From assembly GCA_963675135.1 (NCBI GenBank), contig OY776120.1, positions 27,618,001 through 27,682,000 on the forward strand: 64,000 bases of DNA, given 5' to 3'. The position numbers were made by a program, and so were the translations under genes. The stretch comes from Galeopsis tetrahit. Lineage: Eukaryota > Streptophyta > Magnoliopsida > Lamiales > Lamiaceae. The stretch's first letter is position 1; the number at the start of each line of letters is the position of its first letter. Under the pieces are notes generated by a model. It did not search any database and was not told the origin of the DNA. It was given only the letters and a program-made list of their open reading frames with translations. Below are positions 23,550 to 33,623 of this stretch, piece after piece.

Positions 23550-23551
23550 TA

Positions 23552-24234
23552 CAAGTGTTATTCTTGGTTGAAGCATGAGTATCTTATGTAGTACCGTCAA
23601 GTATCAATTATGAACTAAAGAAGAGTACTATGTATTCATATTTTAGTATTACAAGAATATACTGTACTTAAAAAAACTTGTGTATAAACCTACTTTTGTA
23701 ATGCTCATAATTACATAATATTTCTACACTTCCTCATTGGGAAAATAAGTAGAGAGAGTATAATAACAGCTGTATTATTTCTAAAATTTAACATCATTAA
23801 TTATTGTACAAAATTACGTGCAACCCCTAAAATCCAAAAAAGCTACTAGCAAATAATTCAAAAACTAATAGTAGAAAGACATTACGTGCACAAGCTGCAA
23901 AACCAGATTGCCACCTTACAAGCAATAAATATTTGATCGAAGCGCGCAGCTGTCAAATGATGGATGGGATTTCATTTCAACATTGTACAATTTTTTCTTA
24001 ATCATCATCGCAGCATATACAGTCAATCCCCATTTCCGCATCATATTTCCTTCTCTTTCAATTTGATTATTCACATTTTACTTTTCAATTTACACTTATG
24101 TTAATTAATTACCATAATGATCGATAATCATCACTTCTTTTGCTTTTTTAATGGTAATTAATTACCATAATGTTTCTTTTCAATTTACTTTTAAACTCAT
24201 TATGTAGAATTAATTTCCCAAATAACTTAGATAG
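23552..24234. other. AT-rich intergenic DNA
   Basis: No gene or repeat boundary recognised. A direct repeat TTAATTAATTACCATAATG occurs near 24100 and 24154. Confidence 0.4.
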
Positions 24235-24236
24235 TA

Positions 24237-24497
24237 CTCCCTCCATCCACCAAATGTAGTTTCATTGGGGGTAGACACAAGTTTTAAGAAAAAAATAGAT
24301 AAAATAAGGGTATTATAGAGTATTGTGAGGTACATTGTGAATAAAGTGATTATTTGTGAATAAAGTTGATGACAAATTGAGTAATTAGGTGATGGTTGAA
24401 GGGTGATATATAGTTTCCATAAAGTGTATGAGACTACATTTGGTGGACAAAGAATATAAGGCAAACGAGACTACGTACATGCATTTCAGGGATGAAG
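24237..24497. mobile_element. Stowaway (Tc1/mariner) MITE
   Basis: Begins CTCCCTCCATCCACC after TA (24235-24236) and ends AGGGATGAAG before TA (24498-24499). Its interior is clearly homologous, in inverse orientation, to the MITE at 30916-31168 (shared CACAAGTTTTAAGAAAAA, GTGAATAAAGTGATT and ACTACATTTGGTGGACAAAG). An 8-bp insertion (GTACATGC) lies near its right end. Confidence 0.85.
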
Positions 24498-24499
24498 TA

Positions 24500-25066
24500 A
24501 TACTAGTACTGTAGAATTTCAAAACAACTAATTAATTAATTAACAAGTTCGGTAATTAATTATAATTCTTAATTTTTCGTCAATATAAATTAAAGATTTT
24601 TTGTTAGATAAACTATAATGACAAGATTTATGTCAATAATTTTTTTTAATGTACGAATTATCCAAAATGACATATATTTTGAAGACGAGAGAAGGTATAA
24701 AAGTAAAGGAAAAAAAAAGGAGGTATAATGATTTTGCATGTATAATTAATCCTTGTTCCCATACATGATATGTACATATACATAATAAATACAAAAAGGT
24801 GGTTTGTGATCTGGAAGATCACTCTTAGTCTAATTAGCGCTAAAACACGTACGTACAATTCTAGCTAGCTAGTTTTGAATTTGAATTTGATATGAAGCAT
24901 GCACCCCTAGCTAATTAAGCTTCTTCAAAAAACAGGAGAAGTATATATATATATAAAAACCTAACGCAAACCCTGTAATGATCCATCCATGCCATCAAAG
25001 CCCAGAAAAATTAAAGGTAAAAAGAAAGATCGAAAATGAGGAGGATAATATATGATGAATTAATTA
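24500..25066. other. Region 3' of the IDA-like gene
   Basis: AT-rich sequence that would hold the 3' untranslated region and terminator of the minus-strand gene at 25067-25306. A minus-strand polyadenylation signal cannot be fixed by eye. A frame at 24658-24858 has no domain and is not called. Confidence 0.35.
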
Positions 25067-25306
25067 TCAAGGGAATCTGTAAGATTGAAGGCCGAGATCG
25101 TTATGTTTTCTTGAAGGAGCGGAAGCGGGAATCCATCTCTTTGGCATCAAATTCAAGAAATGGCCTCCAGTACCTCCCTGCTGCTGCTTTGATCTGCTGA
25201 TTTTGTAGTTGTTTATTGTTCTTGCAGCGTCCCCGCCGTGGCACACTGCCAGAAGCGCCACCACCACTGCCGCCGTAACTAATAGTACCCTCTTCCAACT
25301 ATTCAT
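25067..25306 (-). CDS. IDA-like (IDL) secreted peptide precursor
   Basis: A 79-residue, single-exon precursor. Residues 1-27 form a signal peptide with a Lys-Arg n-region and an Ala/Val/Leu core (RVLLVTAAVVVALLAVC). A variable basic and Gln-rich middle follows. The C-terminal box at residues 49-69 (HFLNLMPKRWIP then ASAPSRKHN) matches the extended PIP motif of INFLORESCENCE DEFICIENT IN ABSCISSION family ligands, followed by DLGLQSYRFP. Known members are processed in the secretory path and bind HAESA-type receptor kinases to trigger abscission, root emergence or stress responses. Here the mature core reads WIPASAPSRKHN, against PIPPSAPSKRHN in IDA, so the usually hydroxylated Pro is Ala61. 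The ATG at 25306 is the only one that gives a signal peptide. The exact target process is not shown by the sequence. Confidence 0.88.
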   Translation of the reverse strand: MNSWKRVLLVTAAVVVALLAVCHGGDAARTINNYKISRSKQQQGGTGGHFLNLMPKRWIPASAPSRKHNDLGLQSYRFP

Positions 25307-25309
25307 TCT

Positions 25310-25460
25310 TCACTTGATCGATGGATGAGAGAGAAGAGAGAGAGTCAAAGATAACTAGTTTAAGAGAGAGAGAGAGAAATGGAAGGGAGGGAGCTTGTTG
25401 TTGTTGTGGGTAAGTAAGAGAGTTGGAGAAAAGCAGCAAACGACCTTTTCAACCGGTCTT
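25310..25460 (-). promoter_or_regulatory. CT-rich 5' leader of the IDA-like gene
   Basis: On the gene strand this stretch is rich in TCTCTC runs (GAGAGA on the plus strand at about 25327-25378) and a CAACAA run. CT-rich leaders and GAGA-type repeats are common near plant transcription starts. The start site and TATA box are not assigned with confidence. Confidence 0.4.
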
Positions 25461-26402
25461 ATTAGTAATTAATTGGTACTGGATATCAAATTATTTATTT
25501 ATTTCTTTTCTTTTTTAAACAACTACTTTATGAGTTTTCTGAATATAATATTTTAAAATTTGTACATTCTTATACGAAAAATTGACATAAAAGACTTTTA
25601 AATAAATAAATTATACATCCACTCTCCTTTGAAAAACTCAAAAAAGTTAATTTGCTTTTTACATATGTACTAAAAAAAAAGAAAGTATAATACTAAATAT
25701 ATATTAAATTGTTGAGGTAGCTAGAGAAATAGAAAGAAAAGTGGAACGTAGTAAAAAAGAAAAAAAAATGTAAAAAAAATATGGTAAAAGGAAAGGTAGA
25801 GAGATATACATGGACAAAAATTAAATGCATAACTTTCAATAAGACACTTAAAATGTTAAAATTAGTAATTTTCATATGTGAATGTGTACACGTACTAAGA
25901 ATGAGTAGGATTTTGAGAGATAATTTTGTAAAAATTTATGTATAAAAATAATAATAATAATAAGTTTACTTATGTGTAGGTTCAATAGTAATGCGATTTT
26001 GAATAAAGTTGTAAATATTGTGAGGGTATAATTTTTAAAGAGTTTTTTTATTTTGAGTGTGTGAAAATTATTGCTCGAAAATAAAGAAAGAAGGTATGAG
26101 AATTATTATGGAGAATCACGGAGTATGATTTTATTTTAGGGAATGTATGACAATCAAATCCAAATAAACACAAATCAAACTTAAATGTAATGTTGGTTGC
26201 ACAATTGTCATACATTTATAAATTTTAAAAACACAATGGTCCTATCTATGTTCACTGACCTTTAAATTTGTAAACGAAGAACAATCATACAACTCACGCG
26301 CGATTAAGCCCGATTTGGACTAATTCAAGTTGAATTGTCCTACATTTAAATTTTAAAACATATGGAGTAGTATCCTACATATTTATAATAGATTTTAAAA
26401 TA
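25461..26402. other. Upstream region of the IDA-like gene
   Basis: AT-rich DNA with no supported coding region. It presumably holds the promoter of the minus-strand IDA-like gene. No transposon ends were recognised. Confidence 0.35.
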
Positions 26403-26404
26403 TA

Positions 26405-26686
26405 CTCTCTCTATCCTATAATTGTTTGTACACTTTTTTTATTCGTTCACCTCACAATTGTTTGCATACCTTAAAAAAAAACTTTCATATACTTCACACA
26501 CACAATATTCATATATTTACATAAAATGTCATTACTTACCCTCAATTTAATATATATTTTTTTTACTTTATTAATAAAAAAGTTTAGAAAATTACGTACC
26601 TCTAAACACTCTACTTATTATTACATATTTTTTTTAGTTTGTGAGCCACAAATTTATGAGTGTAAACAATTGCTGAACGAAGGAAG
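26405..26686. mobile_element. Stowaway-like MITE
   Basis: Starts CTCTCTCTATCCTATAATTG after TA (26403-26404) and ends CAATTGCTGAACGAAGGAAG before TA (26687-26688). Both ends carry AATTGTTT in inverted orientation, a subtype of the CTCCCTCCGT Stowaway MITEs. The open frame inside it (26526-26735) is a shadow. Confidence 0.7.
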
Positions 26687-26688
26687 TA

Positions 26689-27860
26689 ATAAGTTCTACA
26701 TTTGCAAAATTATTATCCTTAAATCGCAAATTTAATAAAATATTTTTTTCGAGACTAGAGAGAGAGAGAGAGAGGTGTGAATAGTGTAATGCTGCATGAA
26801 TGGAATGATTGAAATAATTTAAAAAGGAGAGAGTGAGAGAGAGAATAATTAAAGAATGGTTTTGATGTCGAATGGTCGTGTTAAGGTTAGGTGCGCTGTA
26901 GTTGGTTGGATTAGGTGGTGTCGTGTCCGTATTTAACTACGGCCCCCTCTAACATGGAAACTTGTCTTTCCTTTTCTTTTCATTTCAACATATATATATA
27001 TATATTATATATATATATTGTCCAAAATAATGCAGTAAATGGTAGTCGGTAGATTATAAATTGTCAAGAAAAAAATGGCAAAAGATTTGACTTGGTACGT
27101 AGGGGAAGTGATGGTAAAACTTAGCTACAGGGTATACGTACTATCTGAATTTAATTGAACGAGAGAGAAAAATAAAATTATTTAATTAAAAAAATTGCAA
27201 TTGTTACGTTTCAATTTTCATAAATAAACAAATACTGTAATCTGTAAAGTTTTAGTGCATGCACTTAATGATAAACACAACCAGAGTGAAATTACTTGTC
27301 ACTAATCACTACTCCATAAGTTTAAATAAATAAAGACTAAATTGTAATATAAATGCATGGAAAATATATGGAATTAATAAGGAGTTCATTAAATTTTAAG
27401 GCTAATGCATCCTTTGTCGTACCATGTCGACTCTAAATCTGAAAATAAAAAAATAAGGAGGTTAACCCGCGTGAGCAAGTCACAACTTAGTGAAAATCAT
27501 GTTTACCAAAATTAAATAGGTAATCACATTAATATAACCTCATTTATAATTGTCAAATATCCACATTAGGTTGGAAGACATCCCCTCATTTATATAGGCG
27601 GGAAGGGGACGACGTCGCATGCAGAAAAAGGCAGACGCACATAAGATGGCGAGGCTGAGCAAGGTGAGGACGAGCATTCCCACCAACGAGGCCTTGCAGG
27701 GCGAGAAGGGTAGGAAGATGGTTGGCGACGCAATTTAGGGTTTCTCTACGTGTGAAAATCACACACAGTGTGTGGGTTCTCTTTTTAATATTATTTCCGT
27801 AGATTAAAATTATATTTTTCAATTTTAGTAAAACTAATGCAATATTTTAAAAAAAAAATC
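26689..27860. other. AT-rich intergenic DNA
   Basis: Contains a GAGA run (26757-26775), an AT palindrome run near 26990-27020 and a GC-richer patch at 27595-27740 without a recognisable protein. No gene is supported. Confidence 0.4.
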
Positions 27861-28300
27861 GGGCCAGCCGAAAAATGGGCCCAAGCCCGATTGACCCGGC
27901 TTCAGGTCAACTTGGTTGGGCTTCGGGCCATTGAAAATGAAGTCTAGCATGACCTATTTGTCGGAGATACAAGTCAATTTAGTCTTATAACTTTAATTCT
28001 ACCTTTTTTAAAATGGTCCTGAAAAAGTTAAATGTACCAATTTAATCACATTTCTCGCAATATTAGTTTCTAAACAAAACACATTACGAAAAAAATAGAC
28101 TAAATTGATACATTTAACCTTTTGGGATCAAAACAGAACAAATTGCAAGAAAATAAGACTAAATTTGTACATTTAACTTTTTTTAGACCATTTTAAAAAA
28201 AGTTGAAAGTTATAAGATTAAATTAACTTTTATCCGTGTTTGTCGGGTTGGTTGGGCCGGCCCTTCGAGCTGGGCTAGCTCGTTTTGACCGCTCTAATCA
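27861..28300. mobile_element. Probable hAT-like MITE remnant, host of a nested MITE
   Basis: Outer parts are rich in CGGGCC/GGCCCG motifs: AATCGGGCCAGCCGAA on the left and GGGCCGGCCCTTCGAGCTGGG with GTTTTGACCGCTCTAATC on the right. This composition is typical of plant hAT MITEs. The left terminus seems lost, so the assignment is tentative. The element at 27965-28238 is nested in it. Confidence 0.45.
27965..28238. mobile_element. MITE with 8-bp duplication TTTGTCGG
   Basis: An exact 8-bp duplication TTTGTCGG lies at 27957-27964 and 28239-28246. The arms form a long imperfect inverted repeat: TCAATTTAGTCTTATAACTT on the left and its counterpart AAGTTATAAGATTAAATTAA on the right, plus TTTTTTAAAATGGTCC against GACCATTTTAAAAAA. 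No coding capacity. The superfamily is unsure; the 8-bp duplication suggests hAT. Confidence 0.75.
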
Positions 28301-29580
28301 TGCATCACTCATAAACGCCAATATATATATATATCTGTTATCTTTTATAACAATATCTGTTATATAACAATATATATATATATATATATTCATTATCTTT
28401 TACAAATATATTTATTATCTATTTCAATAAAAAAAATCCAAATCTTTTAGAAAAATATGTGTTATCTTTTCCTTAACCGACAAAAAAAAAATCATTATCT
28501 TTTAGAAATATATCCATTATCTATTTTTTTATATAAAAAATAATGTAATTGTCTATATTCTTTTAATCCGGATAAAAACAAATAAAATTACTCAATTAAA
28601 AGAAGAAACTCATCATGATATGAAAACTGAATAAATACATTAAATTAACAAGATAAGCAAGTCTATTCAATAATCGTGATTTGAAAAGTAAAATGAATTA
28701 ACTATACACATACGTACTATGCACGTACACAACATTAATTCCAAGACATATATCCCTATATATAGGCCGATGTATAATATTGGAGAACAGTACGTGCCAT
28801 AATAAAATTCATGACAAGTACGTACTGTAGATGAATATGCATGATGAGTGAAATAAAAAAAGGCTAGATGTAGGGCACTATATATAATAACATGCTATCT
28901 ATTGAATATATGGGCCAAAGAGACAGCAGGAGCTAGAGTATGCATGCATGTTTTCATTCAAAGTAATTGAAATGTTTCAAGGCAAAGATCGATCGCAATT
29001 GCATGGCCCTCATTTCACTCCCACTAGTATTTTTATAGCATCTCAACTATTACACCACCCGTGATCCTTTCCAACGTTTACACTTTGCATTACAAATATT
29101 ACTGTATTGGGACTTTCCACAAAAAAATTACACACTCCAAAAAAAAAAAAATATTTTTATAGCTTACCCCCTCAAAATATACACATATATTTATTCACAT
29201 GTCCATTATTTTTTCTACACATAATCTAGTTTACAAAATTATCACTCAATCAAAACTCTATGTCATTACACATTTTTCTTTAAAAGTATGCAATATTCAA
29301 GGACAAATTCCCTTGAAACGAAAGGAGTATAATTTAAATGTATAGTAGACTAGCTAGTATGTAATTGATCGAGGTAGAGATCATATAGGGAAAATAAATG
29401 AGGTAGAGAAAAAGTGCAAAAAGATAGACACCGGCCAATACAAATGAATAAAGAGTAGAAAGAGATAGTTAATTTTGTCAAATCTTTCAAGAAAATGTAA
29501 ACATTAGATTAGTACGGACAAAAAATGTAAATCTTATAAAGAAATGGATGGAGAACTGTATTTGACATAATGCAATACCA
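28301..29580. other. AT-rich intergenic DNA
   Basis: Repeated CCATTATC/ATCTTTTA motifs at 28320-28520 and AT dinucleotide runs. A possible degenerate Stowaway end (GAAACGAAAGGAGTA) lies near 29316-29330. No gene is supported. Confidence 0.4.
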
Positions 29581-29927
29581 TATACTAAAACTAACAATTC
29601 GGGTCACCCAACTCAGTCCAACCCATCGAGTCAAACGATCTTCGTGGTCTGAATCAGGTCGCCTCATAAACTAGTTGGGCCTATAAAATGGAAGTTCAAC
29701 CTAACCTAGCGGACCCACGATATGATTTAAAAAAAAACATTTAGTAAAAATGATGTATATAAACTTTATTACTTATGAGACACTTACTCACATATAATAA
29801 TATTTATTTATACAAATAATTATAATTAATACTCCAATATATATTAATATACTTAACTATGCATAATTCATAAATGATTGTAGCAAGTATAGCATTACAA
29901 ACTTATAATACATAACATGTTCAAATA

Positions 29928-30841
29928 ATTCGCTAAATTAATAAACCAGTGTACTCTTTCTCTCTCTAAATTTCCTCTCGCTTCTCTCTAAAATTTTCCC
30001 TCAATTCTGCTCCCCAAAAAACTGCGTATAACTCCTCCATCTTCAACCCCCAAACAAAATCACACAAAATCACGGCCTAACTAATCCGTCGCCCACCTTC
30101 TGCACAGAAGTTAGTCGGTGCGCCGCCGCGCCGCTTGCAACACCGCCGTCCGCCGCCGCGCCGCTTGCAACACCGCCGTCCGCCGCTTGCAGCGCCGCCG
30201 CTCAACGCACCGCCTGCAGAGTCGCTGGCCGCCGCACCGCTTTTCTATTGGGCGAAGGGTTCTTTTTCAGGGATTTAGTTGGGACCAATGGGTGAATCTC
30301 CCCGTCGGAGCCACGGTGACCGATCGGGTGAGTCATCCGTTTGATCCCATTTTATTTTCTTTTTTTCCTTTCTGCATGTTATTTTAGTCTGTTTTTTAGT
30401 TTAGATTTGGTGTTTTTTTAGGTTCATTTTTTAATTTCTTCTTCCTATGCCGTTATTTTCTGCTTTCGGTTTTTTCCCTTTGGTTTTTTCCCTGCTTTCG
30501 GTATTTTCCCTTTCCCCGCTGGTTTGGTTTCTTCCCTGTTATGATGGGTTTTCTTCCCATTTTCGGGTTTTTCCATGGTGGCACTTTGTTGTGCCTGTTG
30601 GAGCTGGTAGCCCTTGGGTCCGTTCTTATGTGGTTTGAGAGGTTTGTAGCACAGCCGTTGCTATCTTCTTAGATCGCGGAGTTTCAAGGTATGCTGGTTG
30701 ATCGTTGATCCTTCCACCCTCTCACGATTGAGTCTGAAAAATGTGATATTTTGGTAGAATTTACTGTTTGGATAGGTGAGGGCAAGTCATATGTAACTTA
30801 TTTCCTATCTGTAATTCTACTACCTTCAACAACAAAAAAAA
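29928..30841 (+). mobile_element. Poly(A) retroposon of unknown source
   Basis: A 14-bp direct repeat AACATGTTCAAATA flanks the unit at 29914-29927 and 30842-30855, and the unit ends in an A-run of about ten bases (AACAACAAAAAAA). This is the mark of LINE-driven retroposition. It starts with a CT-rich leader, has a GC-rich segment with a 30-bp direct duplication (CGCCGCTTGCAACACCGCCG at about 30129 and 30159), then T-rich sequence. No known protein domain was recognised. It could be a non-autonomous LINE derivative or a retrocopy of a non-coding or leader-rich transcript. Confidence 0.75.
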
Positions 30842-30915
30842 AACATGTTCAAATAGAATTATAATTAATTTATAAGTTCAAACTTCAAAGTCAAAATAAA
30901 ATTAAAAATATAATA

Positions 30916-31168
30916 CTCCCTCCGTCCATGAAATGTAGTCCCATTTGCCTCATATTCTTTGTCCACCAAATGTAGTTACATACACTTTATGAAAACTATC
31001 ACCCTTCAACCTATCATTTAATTACTCAATTTGCCATCAACTTTATTCACAAACAATCACTTTATTCACAATGGACCCCACAATACCCTATAATCCCTTA
31101 CTTTATCTATCTTTTTCTTAAAACTTGTGCCCCACTACAATGGGACTACATTTGGTGGATGGAGGGAG
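30916..31168. mobile_element. Stowaway (Tc1/mariner) MITE
   Basis: Ends CTCCCTCCGTCCATGAAATG and a right end GTGGATGGAGGGAG, flanked by TA at 30914-30915 and 31169-31170. The copy at 24237-24497 is homologous in opposite orientation. No coding capacity. Confidence 0.93.
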
Positions 31169-31425
31169 TAATATTTAAATATATGACAATTTTAATTGTT
31201 TAATTACTTAAAGAAAAAAAAATGTTCGGACCAAATTTAACCTAGCCTATCAGATTTGTCGCTCTATTGGTTGGCCCAAAATTAACCTAGCCCATTAAAC
31301 CTGTCGGCCTGTGGATGTAATCAAATAGACCCGATTTTAAATTGGCCTATAATTTTTGAACTCAACCCATACTGAACTTAAGATTGACCCGATCGGGCCA
31401 AATTATCCGCTCTACATATACGTAT

Positions 31426-31661
31426 ATACAATACATATAATTAAAAAGATTATTCATGCAATTGGAACCCCTGAACAATATTTACTTATATTTGTGCACT
31501 AGGTGTAGATTAGTGCGGCCGCCCGGGATTATGGAAATCATTTGTAATTTGTAAACGATGTTTAGCAACATATATCCATCATTAAATCCTTTTTTTAACT
31601 TTCTCTATTTTAAAAAGTTTGTGACTTTTGTTATTTTGGAAAAATGGCTAGTATTGGGTGA
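31426..31661. other. Left flank of the Gypsy element
   Basis: Contains GTGCGGCCGCCCGGG near 31515. This sequence is not homologous to the 5' LTR and so marks either unrelated flank or DNA brought in when the 3' LTR lost its end. Confidence 0.4.
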
Positions 31662-32123
31662 GACCGTCTTCCCTTAGACTCGGTCTAGCCGTTTTTCCCT
31701 TCAGGCCAGCCCACTTTCCTGGATTCTTGGCCTCATCTGCTACTTCCCAACTCTAACTTTCCTCTTATATCGGGGGCCTCCTCTTGACTAAAACTTAGTC
31801 CACTTAGTCTCGCATCTGGGCCAAAGATATGTGCCGAGGGACATTCCAGGAATTGGGCCAGGGATATGGGCCAAAAGCTAGGCTCCCTAATTGTGTCCTC
31901 AGGGCTCGAGCCCTTCTTCGTACACAACTTACTACTGTGGGCTACCCCATGGGCCTGTTCTCCATATAATTGGGCCCCTAAGAAGATATTGGACTATTTG
32001 CACATCCCATAATTGAGGGTGTATTAATCATATCACAGGATTAGATATAAATATTAAATAGGGATAACTCATTGTTTATCTACGTGTCGTTTCCTCATAA
32101 GACACCATATTTTGGCCGCATAA
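31662..32123 (-). repeat. Truncated 3' LTR of the Gypsy element
   Basis: About 460 bp are clearly homologous to 47730-48192, for example CATATAATTGGGCCCCTAAG and ATTGAGGGTGTATTAATC. By eye there are about 30 mismatches and two small gaps, roughly 7 percent, indicating an old insertion. The remaining ~390 bp present in the 5' LTR (47340-47729) are missing here. The first base pair of the LTR has changed (plus strand ends GCATAA instead of GCATCA). Confidence 0.9.
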
Positions 32124-32124
32124 A

Positions 32125-32145
32125 CCACTCCCCCCTACTCTCAGT
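32125..32145 (-). promoter_or_regulatory. Polypurine tract of the Gypsy element
   Basis: On the minus strand GAGAGTAGGGGGGAGTGG lies immediately before the 3' LTR start. This is the expected place for the plus-strand primer of retrotransposon replication, and it confirms the element's orientation. Confidence 0.8.
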
Positions 32146-32754
32146 AAAGTATTTCTAACTTATGAGAGTAGGAAGAAGAAGATGAGTTAGCCTCAGTATT
32201 TCTCAACACAACCTTTTGATTCTAAGTCTTTTCCTGACCATGAAAATATATAGGACTTAGACCCTGAAAAAGGCTTCATATAATCTTCACATCGATAATA
32301 TTAGATTCCAGAGAACCTTTTATATCCCCCCAGAAAATCATATCTCTCAAGCCCTCGAATCCCACGGAATAAGGGGTATTTACTTCTCCGAAACTGGATT
32401 GGTCTCCAGCCACTTAGAAGTTTCTAGCAACCAATCCTCTTAATTACCTCTAGCATGCCGCTTTATATTCTGCAGTCGGGAATACCCCACGCACCCACAA
32501 CGGATGGGACAGTCTGCCGTCATTCTCCAGTCACGCGCCTTCCGAGTGGGCCTCCAAATCTCGATTCCCGTCTTTCTCGATTTTCCACCTCAACACCTAT
32601 AATAACTTCTTTTCAATTCAAAAACTCCCCCCACGTCTAAAAAACTATCCTTTTCCCTATTTTTTCGATTTTTATCAAACTTACTTCTTCTCGCACCTGT
32701 CTATCTCCTTATCGTCTCTGTTTACCGATCTTCTTGGGTATGCACATAATAGTA
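32146..32754. other. Gypsy 3' untranslated region / antisense ORF leader
   Basis: Untranslated part of the Gypsy element between the polypurine tract and the Copia insert. Being C/T-rich on the plus strand (32560-32730), it may be the leader of the antisense gene. No protein domain. Confidence 0.45.
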
Positions 32755-33623
32755 GTGCATATCGATTCCTGGTGCACAAATCAAACGTTCCGGAGATGAA
32801 CGCAGGAATGACTATCGAGTCAAGAAATGTTGTGTTCTTCGAGAACATATTCCCTAAGAATCAAAGGGAAGAAGTAAATTCACATAAGAGAACTTATGAA
32901 ACTGCAATTGGTTCACCAGAGATTAATGCGGAACCTAAGGTTGATGAAGAACCAAGACGCAGTAAAAGGGCCAAAAAGGAAAAGTCCTTGGGCCAAATTT
33001 TCTATCATACATGATGGAAAATGAACCTCGAACAGTTCAAGAGGCATTGTCTAGTCCAGATGCTCCTCTCTGGAAAGAGGCTATAAACAGCGAAATTGAC
33101 TCTATCATGCACAATCATACTTGGGAGATAGTTGATCTTCCACCAGGTTGTAAAACTTTAGGATGCAAATGAATCCTAAAGAGAAAGTATGAGGCTGATG
33201 GATCAATTGATAAGTACAAAGCTCGTTTAGTAGCAAAAGGGTTCAAACAAAAGGAGGGATACGATTTCTTCGACACGTATTCTCCTGTAACGAGAATTAC
33301 ATCCATTAGAGTGCTCATTGCTATTGCAGCATTGCACAACCTTGAGATACACCAAATGGATGTAAAAACGACATCCCTAAATGGGGAATTAGATGAGGAG
33401 ATAAACATGGAACAACGTGAAGGGTTTGTCATACCTGGTCAGGAGAACAAGGTGTGCAAACTTGTTATGTCCTTGTACGGACTAAAATAAGCACCTCTGC
33501 AATGGCATGCGAAATTTGATACAGTGATGTTTTCAAATGGCTTCAAAACGAATGAGTGTGACAAATGTGTTTACATTAAGGGCACACACGAAGAATATGT
33601 GATAGTATGTCTGTACGTAGATT
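32755..33623 (+). pseudogene. Ty1/Copia integrase-tail and reverse transcriptase fragment
   Basis: Plus-strand remnant of a Copia polyprotein. It begins in the integrase C-terminal region (ESRNVVFFENIFP), then a SKRAKKEKSLG linker and the reverse transcriptase start: AINSEIDSIMHNHTWEIVDL, KARLVAKGFKQKEGYDF, TYSPVTRITSIRVLIAIA and HQMDVKT-LNGELDEEI, ending just at CLYVD, before the second catalytic Asp. At least three in-frame stops are present: TGA in place of a Trp near 33170, TAA near 33487 and TGA near 33013. There are no LTRs or other parts, so it is a fragment inside the Gypsy element. Confidence 0.88.

Larger units (their letters stand above)
29588..31425. mobile_element. Possible hAT-like host element of nested insertions
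   Basis: The left side (29588-29720) has TTCGGGTCACCCAACTC and GGTCGCCTC motifs, and the right side (31221-31425) has AACCTAGCCTATC, AGACCCGATTTTAAATTGG and GATTGACCCGATCGGGCC, both like plant hAT MITE arms. Between them lie a poly(A) retroposon and a Stowaway MITE. Ends and target duplication could not be fixed, so this is an inference. Confidence 0.35.

Noticed and set aside
27586..27822. 78-codon minus-strand open frame near a GC-richer patch
   Set aside because: No signal peptide, domain or composition typical of a gene; it overlaps AT-rich intergenic sequence.
30118..30387. Arg/Ala-rich 89-codon open frame
   Set aside because: It arises from a 30-bp GC-rich duplication inside the poly(A) retroposon and has no recognisable domain.
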